Assembly: GCF_003206135.1 (NCBI RefSeq)
Contig: NZ_PZJT01000023.1
Coordinates: 6,660 to 54,831, forward strand
Reading direction: 5' to 3'
Length of the DNA stretch: 48,172 bases
Source of the DNA: Salinicola salarius
GTDB lineage: Bacteria; Pseudomonadota; Gammaproteobacteria; Pseudomonadales; Halomonadaceae
Of the stretch, positions 8,333 through 15,115 are shown one piece after another (position 1 is the stretch's first letter; each line of letters starts with the position of its first letter). Below the pieces are notes generated by a model. It worked only from the letters and a program-made list of their open reading frames with translations. It ran no database searches and was not told the DNA's origin. The translations under genes and the position numbers were made by a program.

Positions 8333-9532
8333 TCAGGCCAGCGGGTCTTGGTCGGGGTCGAGCTCGACCATCTGCCACGGCAGCCCCATCTCGCCGATGC
8401 GCTCCATGAACGGGTCGGGGTCGAGCTGTTCGACGTTGAACACGCCCTCGCCTTTCCAGATGCCTTGCAGCATCAGCATCGCGCCCGTCACCGCCGGCAC
8501 GCCGGTGGTGTAGGAGATCGCCTGGGATTTGACTTCCTCGTAGCACTTCTCGTGATCGCAGATATTGTAGATGTACACCTTGCGACGCTTGCCATCCTTG
8601 ATGCCGTCGAGGATGACGCCGATGTTGGTCTTGCCCTTGGTGCGCGGGCCGAGCGAGGCCGGATCCGGCAGTACCTGCTTGAGGAATTGCAGCGGAGAGA
8701 TCTCGACGCCATCGACCTTGATCGGTTCGATACTGGTCATGCCGACGTTCTCGAGCACCTTCAGATGCGTGATGTACTTCTCGGAAAAGGTCATCCAGAA
8801 CCGAATGCGTTCCAGTCCCTTGATGTTCTGGGACAGCGATTCGAGCTCTTCGTGATAGAGCAGATACATGTCCTTCTCGCCGATGCCGTCGAAGTCGAAC
8901 TTGCGCTTCTCGGCCAGCGGCGCGGTCTCGATCCATTCGCCTTTTTCCCAGTAACGGCCATTCGCGGTGATCTCGCGAATGTTGATCTCCGGGTTGAAGT
9001 TGGTCGCGAACGGATAGCCATGATCGCCACCGTTGGCATCCAGAATGTCGATGCGATGGATCTCGTCGAACAGGTTCTTCTGACCATAGGCGCAGTAGAT
9101 GTTGGTCATGCCCGGATCGAAGCCGCAGCCCAGCGTGGCCATCGCGCCCGCCTTGGCATAGCGATCCTGGAACGCCCACTGCTCCTTGTATTCGAACTTG
9201 GCCTCGTCCGGATGCTCGTAGTTGGCGGTATCCAGATACGGCACGCCGGTCTGCAGGCAGGCTTCCATGATGGTCAGGTCCTGATACGGCAGGGCCACAT
9301 GGATCAGAATGTCCGGCTTGAACGACTCGATCAGCGCGACCAGGGCTTCGACGCTGTCGGCATCGACCTGGGCGGTCTGGATCGGACGCGGCAACTGCTC
9401 GGCGATCGCCTTGCACTTGGCTTCGTTGCGGCTGGCAAGACAGATCTCGCTGAACACCTCGGGATGCTGTGCACACTTATGGGTCACGACACCACCGACG
9501 CCGCCGGCACCAACAATCAGGACTTTGCTCAT
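8333..9532 (-). CDS. Carboxynorspermidine synthase (saccharopine dehydrogenase-like)
   Basis: 399 residues. The N-terminus KVLIVGAGGVGGVVTH is a Rossmann dinucleotide-binding loop. YLDTANYEHPDEAKFEY and GCGFDPGMTNIYCAYGQ are characteristic of carboxynorspermidine dehydrogenases of the saccharopine dehydrogenase family. It condenses L-aspartate semialdehyde with diaminopropane or putrescine, using NADPH, to the carboxy-polyamine consumed by the next gene. GGAAGGAATTC before the ATG is a strong ribosome site. First gene of the operon; no diaminobutyrate aminotransferase or decarboxylase is visible in the window, so the diamine is made elsewhere. Confidence 0.92.
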   Translation of the reverse strand: MSKVLIVGAGGVGGVVTHKCAQHPEVFSEICLASRNEAKCKAIAEQLPRPIQTAQVDADSVEALVALIESFKPDILIHVALPYQDLTIMEACLQTGVPYLDTANYEHPDEAKFEYKEQWAFQDRYAKAGAMATLGCGFDPGMTNIYCAYGQKNLFDEIHRIDILDANGGDHGYPFATNFNPEINIREITANGRYWEKGEWIETAPLAEKRKFDFDGIGEKDMYLLYHEELESLSQNIKGLERIRFWMTFSEKYITHLKVLENVGMTSIEPIKVDGVEISPLQFLKQVLPDPASLGPRTKGKTNIGVILDGIKDGKRRKVYIYNICDHEKCYEEVKSQAISYTTGVPAVTGAMLMLQGIWKGEGVFNVEQLDPDPFMERIGEMGLPWQMVELDPDQDPLA

Positions 9533-9651
9533 GAATTCCTTCCAGATCGGGAAAAGTCAACAGTGATAAGGTCTTATCGGTAGTGGTCAAGGGCTTGTCA
9601 AATAAGTGGGCAACTCTTCAGCGCACCCCGACCCGATGCCACCCCGGTCTT

Positions 9652-9678
9652 GGTCCCCCGCCCGATCCACGGGGGACC
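9652..9678. other. Perfect 9-bp inverted repeat in the 9533-9819 spacer
   Basis: GGTCCCCCG and CGGGGGACC flank a 9-nt loop. There is no T-run on either side, so it may be a weak terminator of the minus-strand gene upstream of position 9700's region or simply a structured spacer. The rest of the 287-bp spacer holds no recognisable gene and presumably the promoter of the polyamine operon. Confidence 0.35.
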
Positions 9679-9819
9679 GTCGAGAGGCCGCAGATAATGA
9701 CCTCGTCAGAGACTGGCCTCAAGACTTTTTCGCGTCAAATGTCAGCGGATTTCAGTGGCGGCTCGTGACCACCGTATTGGGCGCCAACGTCCGGGCAATG
9801 CCATGCCTCCCGGCGCCTC

Positions 9820-10176
9820 TCAACCACGCGGCCCGAACAGTATGACACCTGCGCCGACCAGACAGATCGTCGCACCGGCCACGTCCCACCGATCGGGCAT
9901 GCGCTGTTCGACAACCCATAGCCACAATAGCGACGTGAGTATATAGACGCCGCCATAGGCGGCATAAGCGCGGCCGGCGTAGTCGCTATCCACCAGGGTC
10001 AAGAGCCAGGCGAACAGCATCAGGCCCATGACGCCGGGAACCATCCACAGGGGCGATCGATCCAGCCGCCACCATGCCCAGAAGGCGAAACAGCCGGCGA
10101 TTTCTGCCACTGCCGCGGCGAGATAAATGAGTGGGGTCAACACAGCGAACGGCCCATGTGGTAACGAGCAAGACAC
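9820..10176 (-). CDS. ynfA: YnfA-family (UPF0060) small membrane transporter
   Basis: 118 residues from a GTG, or 107 from a second GTG at 10143 that fits the usual family length of about 108. Four hydrophobic segments; AEIAGCFAFWAWW, the DSDYAGRAYAAYGGVYI block and LWLWVVE are the family signatures. YnfA resembles small multidrug resistance proteins and is proposed to be an efflux pump of the inner membrane. Neither start has a good ribosome site. No partner gene is next to it. Confidence 0.88.
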   Translation of the reverse strand: MSCSLPHGPFAVLTPLIYLAAAVAEIAGCFAFWAWWRLDRSPLWMVPGVMGLMLFAWLLTLVDSDYAGRAYAAYGGVYILTSLLWLWVVEQRMPDRWDVAGATICLVGAGVILFGPRG

Positions 10177-10288
10177 TTTCCAGTCTCATTCACGATCCTG
10201 CAAGCTCCGTTGGCTGGTGTACCGATAGCGAAAAGCTCGCGCGTCGTTGCCCGTTTCAAGCGACGAGTACACGATGAACTCAAACGGC

Positions 10289-10311
10289 GACCCCGGCCTG
10301 GCGCCGGGGTC
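10289..10311 (-). terminator. Hairpin after the CsbD/YqjD-like gene
   Basis: A perfect 9-bp stem (10289-10297 with 10303-10311, GACCCCGGC paired with GCCGGGGTC) around a 5-nt loop, 38 bp past the stop at 10349. On the minus strand only a short T-run (GTTT) follows, so termination would be modest. Confidence 0.4.
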
Positions 10312-10348
10312 GAAAGCCATCTGTTGGCAAACCATTCGGGGGCAGGTC

Positions 10349-10600
10349 TCAACGTCGACCGAGAAGAATCCCCAGAAAGACGCCTACGCCGCCAGCAATC
10401 GCCAACGCGCTGATCGGGTTCTTGACGGTAGCTTCACGGACTTCGTCGAGCTTCTCGCCGTAATTGGCCTGCAACTTCCCCGCAGTCTGGCGCGCCTTGC
10501 CCTCGTGACGCAGGTCGTCATCTTCGGTGAAGCTGCCGACAGCTTCCTGAGCATGGCCCTTGAGCTCTTCGGTGCGTCCTTTCACTTGATCTTCGTACAT
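10349..10600 (-). CDS. CsbD-like stress protein with YqjD/ElaB-like C-terminal membrane anchor
   Basis: 83 residues. The first 50 or so (MYEDQVKGRTEELKGHAQEA, then GKARQTAGKLQANYGEK) follow the CsbD pattern of sigma-B-type general stress proteins. The last 25 (VKNPISALAIAGGVGVFLGI, then LLGRR) match the glycine-zipper transmembrane tail of YqjD/ElaB/YgaM proteins, which tether to the inner membrane and bind ribosomes. The combination suggests a membrane-bound version of CsbD. AAGGAG upstream decides the start over a longer frame. It diverges from a DMT transporter. Confidence 0.82.
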   Translation of the reverse strand: MYEDQVKGRTEELKGHAQEAVGSFTEDDDLRHEGKARQTAGKLQANYGEKLDEVREATVKNPISALAIAGGVGVFLGILLGRR

Positions 10601-10833
10601 CTCGGCTCCTTGATCACGGTTATTGCAGCGGAGTCGTTCCGCTGATCCTTGAGCATAGTTGTCTTGCGGGATCTCGACAAAATTCTCCGATCGGCAATGA
10701 ACCGTTCTCCGACCGCGTCGTGTCGGCAAACCCGATTACGCATCCATTGCCAGACGCCAATGCCGAAAACGACCAGACAGCGACGGACGACCCGGTTACG
10801 CTAGCCGCGATCACGTTCGGAGACCCTTTCGAC

Positions 10834-11805
10834 ATGCCATTATCATCGCTTGGCCGCCTGCTGCTGCTATCCGCTCTATGGGGCGCCAGCTTTCTGTTCA
10901 TGCGTATCGCAACGCCAGCACTAGGGGCGTTCCCGACCGCCTTCTTTCGGGTGTTCCTGGGGACGCTGGGGCTGGTGATGATCCTGGTGCTCCTGCGCAC
11001 GAGCTGGCGCTTCGACGGCAAGTTCAAGGCAACGCTGGCGATCGGCATGATCAATTCCGGCATCCCGTTTGGCATGTTCTGCATTGCGGCGCAGTATCTG
11101 CCCGCCGGCTATTCAGCGATGCTCAACGCCTCGACACCGTTGATGGGTGTCGTTATCGGCGCCATCCATTTTCATGAACCACTGACACGAGATCGACTGA
11201 TAGGGGTTGCGGCGGGAATGCTTGGCGTCGGTGTGCTGGTGGGCACCGGCCCGGTGGCGATCAGCGGTGGACTGGTGATCGGCGCTGGGGCCTGCCTGGT
11301 GGCGGCTGGCTGCTACGGACTCAGCGGGTTCCTGGTGAAAGGCTGGATCGCGCAGCGAGGCGGCCTCGACTCCCGCCTGATCGCCCTGGGATCGCAGCTT
11401 GGTGCCACACTGCTGCTGAGCCCTTTCATGGTCGCGCAGTTATGGCTGGACGACAGTACACGCCTCTGGTCGTCGGCCAACGTCTGGTGGGCCGTCGTGG
11501 CGCTGGGCCTTGCCTGTACCTCTTTGGCCTACCTGCTCTACTTCCGGCTCGTCGAAGCGCTGGGGCCGATCAAGCCGCTGACGGTCACCATGCTGGTGCC
11601 GATGTTCGGGGTATTGTGGGGCACGCTCTTTCTCGGCGAGCAGGTCACCTGGGCCCATGCTGTCGGCGGTCTGTTCATCGGGATCGCGCTCTGGCTGATC
11701 CTGTTCAAGCGTCATCGGAGCCAGCCGGACTCGCCCAAGCCGGGCCTCAAGATTTCAGTGAACGATGCACATAGAGGTCATAGCGACTCGTCTTCCCCTC
11801 GATGA
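10834..11805 (+). CDS. EamA-family drug/metabolite (DMT) transporter
   Basis: About 323 residues from this ATG, with ten hydrophobic segments in two EamA repeats; LLSALWGASFLFMRIA opens the first and PMFGVLWGTLFLGEQVTW is the typical second-repeat motif. Likely an inner-membrane exporter of amino acids or other metabolites. The frame stays open upstream to a GTG at 10720, but the membrane domain begins at this ATG, with GGAG 11 nt before it. The hydrophilic C-terminal tail overlaps the 3' end of the converging rsmJ by 59 bp. Confidence 0.87.
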   Translation: MPLSSLGRLLLLSALWGASFLFMRIATPALGAFPTAFFRVFLGTLGLVMILVLLRTSWRFDGKFKATLAIGMINSGIPFGMFCIAAQYLPAGYSAMLNASTPLMGVVIGAIHFHEPLTRDRLIGVAAGMLGVGVLVGTGPVAISGGLVIGAGACLVAAGCYGLSGFLVKGWIAQRGGLDSRLIALGSQLGATLLLSPFMVAQLWLDDSTRLWSSANVWWAVVALGLACTSLAYLLYFRLVEALGPIKPLTVTMLVPMFGVLWGTLFLGEQVTWAHAVGGLFIGIALWLILFKRHRSQPDSPKPGLKISVNDAHRGHSDSSSPR

Positions 11806-12526
11806 CGTGCTGCGGCGGCGGCCCCTCGATGGGAGGCGCCTTGCGGGGGCGCTTGACCACCACGCGATGCGTGGCGACATCCAGCGCCGCTTCCAGCAAG
11901 CGCGGAGCGTCGTCGTCATCCCCGGCCAGTTCGCGAAAGACGCGCATCTCTTTCTTGACCAGCGCCGACTTCTCGCGATGCGGAAACATCGGATCGAGAT
12001 GCACGACCTGGGGAGCGTGCGGCCAGTCGCGCACCGCCTCCGTCAGCGCCATTGCGCTATCGGCGTGCCGTAGCGAAAGACGCCCGGCGATCTCGGCGAC
12101 TTCCTCGTCAGCCTTTGCCTGCGTCAATGCGGCATCCAGCAGGGCGTGAACCGCCGCCACGCGCTCGATCATCAAAACCTCGGCTCCCAGGGATGCCAGC
12201 ACGAAAGCGTCCCGCCCAAGGCCGGCGGTGGCATCGACGATCCGGGGCACCACGCCCTTGCCGAAACCACAGGCCTTGGCGACGAGCTGGCCGCGACCGC
12301 CACCGAAGCGGCGGCGATGGGCCGCTGCACCGGAGACGAAATCCGCCCGTATCGGATGGCCATAGCGCTTGGGGTCGCCAGCGATCTCCAGGCCATGCTC
12401 GGCGCGCTGCAAGGCCAGCCCGCTCTCCGGCGCCGACGGCGCCCAGGGCAGCCCATAGCGTTCGGCCAGGTCGGTCAGCGACTCGCCAACCACGACCAAC
12501 GGCACGTTGCCGCTCACGTCGCCCAT
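11747..12526 (-). CDS. rsmJ: 16S rRNA (guanine1516-N2)-methyltransferase
   Basis: 259 residues. The SAM-binding motif is DATAGLGRDAFVLASLG near residues 97-113 and the catalytic motif is HLDPMFPHREKSA near 180. A basic, disordered tail near RPRKAPPIEG follows the family pattern (VKRPRKAP). It methylates a single guanine of 16S rRNA in the small subunit. Its start overlaps the end of uppP by 13 bp, indicating translational coupling, and its 3' end overlaps the DMT transporter tail to tail. Confidence 0.93.
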   Translation of the reverse strand: MGDVSGNVPLVVVGESLTDLAERYGLPWAPSAPESGLALQRAEHGLEIAGDPKRYGHPIRADFVSGAAAHRRRFGGGRGQLVAKACGFGKGVVPRIVDATAGLGRDAFVLASLGAEVLMIERVAAVHALLDAALTQAKADEEVAEIAGRLSLRHADSAMALTEAVRDWPHAPQVVHLDPMFPHREKSALVKKEMRVFRELAGDDDDAPRLLEAALDVATHRVVVKRPRKAPPIEGPPPQHVIEGKTSRYDLYVHRSLKS

Positions 12527-13311
12527 ACGAACAGCGCGACCCCGAGCAACAGGCGGTAGATCACGAACGGCATCATGCCGATCCTGTCCAGCGCGGCCAG
12601 GAACAGCTTGATGCAGAGCCAGGCGGCCACGAACGACAATGCCACGCCGAGCAGAATTTCATGCCATTGGGTTGGCGTACCGGACTGTACCAGTTCGAGC
12701 CCCTTGAGCGACCCGGCCGCCAGAATCAGCGGGATCGAGAGAAGGAACGAGAAACGTGCCGCGTCCTGACGTGTGAAACCGAGCATCAGCGCGGCAGTCA
12801 TGGTGATGCCCGAACGCGAAGTGCCGGGAATCAGAGCGATGGCCTGAGCCAGTCCGATCAGCAGCGCGGTCTTGAGCGTCATCTTCTCGATCGGTCGTAC
12901 CCGGCTGCCGCGCTTGTCGGCAATCCCCAGCAGCACGCCGAAAACGATCGTCGTCGTGGCGATGACCAGCACCGATCGCCCTGCGCTCTCGACCCAATCC
13001 TCGATCAGCAGACCGATGATCACCGCCGGAACGGTTGCGACGATGACCGCCCATCCCAGACGGCTTTCGGGCGTCTGCCCACGCTCGCCGAACTGGGTGA
13101 ACCAGGCGTGGAGGATACGCCAGATCTCCTGACGAAAAGCGAACAGCACGGCGCCCAGAGAACCGATATGGACGGCGACATCGAAGGCCAGCCCCTGATC
13201 GGACCAGCCAAACAGCTGAGACGGTAAAATGAGATGAGCGGAAGAGGAAATGGGCAAAAATTCCGTCAAGCCCTGGATGATGGCAAGTACTGCCAGTTGA
13301 AAAGCATCCAT
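12514..13311 (-). CDS. uppP: Undecaprenyl-diphosphate phosphatase
   Basis: 265 residues from MDAFQLAVLAIIQ; an ATG 12 codons upstream is less typical. Integral membrane protein with the two family motifs: GLTEFLPISSSAHL near residues 13-27 and PGTSRSGITM near 160-170. It removes a phosphate from undecaprenyl diphosphate to recycle the lipid carrier for peptidoglycan and O-antigen synthesis, and gives bacitracin resistance. It overlaps rsmJ downstream by 13 bp; tsaB begins upstream 50 bp away on the same strand. Confidence 0.94.
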   Translation of the reverse strand: MDAFQLAVLAIIQGLTEFLPISSSAHLILPSQLFGWSDQGLAFDVAVHIGSLGAVLFAFRQEIWRILHAWFTQFGERGQTPESRLGWAVIVATVPAVIIGLLIEDWVESAGRSVLVIATTTIVFGVLLGIADKRGSRVRPIEKMTLKTALLIGLAQAIALIPGTSRSGITMTAALMLGFTRQDAARFSFLLSIPLILAAGSLKGLELVQSGTPTQWHEILLGVALSFVAAWLCIKLFLAALDRIGMMPFVIYRLLLGVALFVWAT

Positions 13312-13362
13312 TATCTTTCGATATCCTTGTACGAAGAGGCCATTCAAATGGGCCTCGAACTG

Positions 13363-14052
13363 TCACGCCTTACGCCACGCGACCTCATCGCGCAGATAGA
13401 CGGGAATGACCTCGTGAGGCGCACTGCCTCGCGCGCCACGCTCCCATGACGTGGCAGCCAGACGAACGAGATCCTCCGCCGCCGGTAGTTCGTCGGGGAG
13501 GGTTTGCGCCAGTGCAGCCTGTACGTCGACAGGGATGCCGGACAAAAGTTGCCAACCGCTGCCTATCCCCAACCACTCGATGGCATGGTCGGTCTTGGGC
13601 AGCCGCAGCTGCGAAGGCGGCATGACTCGCTCCTCGAGGGCAACGGTCAGAACGCCATCGAGGCAGTGATAAGCGCCCACATAGATCTCGTCCATGCGGG
13701 CGTCGAGTGCCGCGATCACATGACGGGCGTGCCATTTGCGATGGGCCGCCAGCGCCAGCGCCTCCAGGGTCGAGATGCCCATCAGCGGCAGGTCGGCACC
13801 GTAGGCGAGCCCCTGAGCGATGCCGGCAGCAATCCGCAGGCCAGTGAACGAGCCCGGCCCCTGCCCATACGCAATAGCGTCGAGCTGACCGAGCGACACC
13901 CCCGCTTCCGCCAGCACCTCGTCGACCATCGGCAACAACAGGCGCGTATGCTCGCGCGGGGCGATTTCGAAACGCTGAACGATGAGCTGGTCCCGAATCA
14001 GCGCACAGGAACAGGCAGTGGAAGAGGCGTCCAGCGCCAGTAACGTCGGCAT
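13363..14052 (-). CDS. tsaB: tRNA threonylcarbamoyladenosine biosynthesis protein TsaB
   Basis: 229 residues from MPTLLALDASS. The N-terminal LALDASSTACSCALI and AYGQGPGSFTGLRIAAG near residue 70 are TsaB signatures of the ASKHA fold. TsaB scaffolds TsaD and TsaE for t6A37 formation in ANN-decoding tRNAs and is essential in many bacteria. A start 8 codons upstream exists but adds a non-conserved extension. It lies after adk on the same strand, separated by a hairpin. Confidence 0.94.
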   Translation of the reverse strand: MPTLLALDASSTACSCALIRDQLIVQRFEIAPREHTRLLLPMVDEVLAEAGVSLGQLDAIAYGQGPGSFTGLRIAAGIAQGLAYGADLPLMGISTLEALALAAHRKWHARHVIAALDARMDEIYVGAYHCLDGVLTVALEERVMPPSQLRLPKTDHAIEWLGIGSGWQLLSGIPVDVQAALAQTLPDELPAAEDLVRLAATSWERGARGSAPHEVIPVYLRDEVAWRKA

Positions 14053-14120
14053 CGGCTTCTCGGAGAGTGGCAGCAAAAAGAAGTCGGCGAGTATATCGCC
14101 ATCAGGAGATCAAAACGATC

Positions 14121-14140
14121 GCTCCGCCAGAAGGCGGAGC
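14121..14140 (-). terminator. Hairpin between adk and tsaB
   Basis: GCTCCGCC (14121-14128) and GGCGGAGC (14133-14140) form an 8-bp stem with a 4-nt loop. On the minus strand GATCGTTTT follows, a modest T-run. It may end adk transcripts before tsaB. Confidence 0.55.
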
Positions 14141-14168
14141 GAAAGACAGACGATCCTGCGTTCGTCTC

Positions 14169-14825
14169 TCAGGATTCCAGTGCGGCAAGCACCTGATCGC
14201 GAATCTCGTCGACGCTGCCGACACCCGCGATGCGATGATAGGCCGGCGCGGCTTCGGCATCCTTCGCCGCCCACTCCTGGTAATAGCCGATCAGCGGTTC
14301 GGTCTGATCGTGATAGACGGAGAGACGATGACGCACGGTCTTTTCGCTGTCGTCGTCGCGCTGGATCAGCGGTTCGCCGGTCACGTCATCCTTGCCCTCT
14401 TCCTGGGGCGGCTTGTAGTCGACGTGATAGACACGGCCGGAGTCGGGATGAACGCGACGCCCGGAGAGACGATTGACGATCTCCTCGTCGTCGACGGCGA
14501 TTTCCACCACATGGTCTAGCTTGATGCCGGCATCCTTCATCGCATCCGCCTGCGGCAGGGTGCGCGGGAAGCCGTCGAACAGAAAACCGTTGGCACAGTC
14601 GGGCTGCGCAATGCGTTCCTTGACCAAGGCGATGATCAGATCGTCCGACACCAGGCCGCCGCTGTTCATCGTCTCCTTGACCTTGAGCCCCAGCTCGCTG
14701 CCTTCCTTCACCGCGGCGCGCAGCATGTCGCCGGTGGAAATCTGCGGGATGTGGAAATGCTCGCAGATGAACTGGGCTTGGGTACCCTTGCCAGCGCCAG
14801 GGGCGCCCAAGAGGATCAAACGCAT
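14169..14825 (-). CDS. adk: Adenylate kinase
   Basis: 218 residues, the long-LID type. The P-loop GAPGAGKGTQ is at residues 7-16, DGFPRTLPQAD near 84-94 and the LID from GRRVHPDSGRVYH to about residue 160; the LID has no zinc cysteines. It equilibrates ATP + AMP with 2 ADP in the cytoplasm. AAGGAG precedes the ATG. A hairpin separates it from tsaB. Confidence 0.96.
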   Translation of the reverse strand: MRLILLGAPGAGKGTQAQFICEHFHIPQISTGDMLRAAVKEGSELGLKVKETMNSGGLVSDDLIIALVKERIAQPDCANGFLFDGFPRTLPQADAMKDAGIKLDHVVEIAVDDEEIVNRLSGRRVHPDSGRVYHVDYKPPQEEGKDDVTGEPLIQRDDDSEKTVRHRLSVYHDQTEPLIGYYQEWAAKDAEAAPAYHRIAGVGSVDEIRDQVLAALES

Positions 14826-15034
14826 TGATACAGCTCCTTGAAGTGAAGAATGGTATCGATTTTCAGACCGGCAGCGGCGTTAAAGGCGCAACGCAGACGA
14901 CACTGTCAATGGCTCAAGACGATACCTGCCGATCGGTTGGCGCACAAGACTCGCTTGGCCTAACACACTGTCGACACGGCGGTATGACAGAGTGCATCGA
15001 CGACTTCCACCCTATCGATGTTCGCGCCGCAATC

Positions 15035-15074
15035 CACGAAAAATGCCAATGGCTCACGAAAAACGCCAACGGCC
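15035..15074. repeat. 20-bp tandem duplication overlapping the aceF terminator
   Basis: CACGAAAAATGCCAATGGCT (15035-15054) is followed immediately by a copy with three substitutions (15055-15074). The second copy supplies the left arm and the T-run of the aceF terminator; the first does not form a stem. The remaining adk-aceF spacer (14826-15034) shows no gene. Confidence 0.7.
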
Positions 15075-15095
15075 CCCGAAGGAGCCGTTGGCGTT
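15059..15095 (-). terminator. Rho-independent terminator of aceE-aceF
   Basis: On the minus strand a perfect 12-bp stem (15095-15084 with 15073-15062) and a 10-nt loop lead into a run of five Ts (15063-15059). It begins 21 bp past the aceF stop. Confidence 0.85.
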
Positions 15096-15115
15096 CGATG
15101 GATCCGCTCGCTGAA

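Noticed and set aside
11747..11805. Frameshift in the DMT transporter or rsmJ because their ends overlap
   Set aside because: The genes converge, and both proteins have full length; a 59-bp tail-to-tail overlap is harmless.
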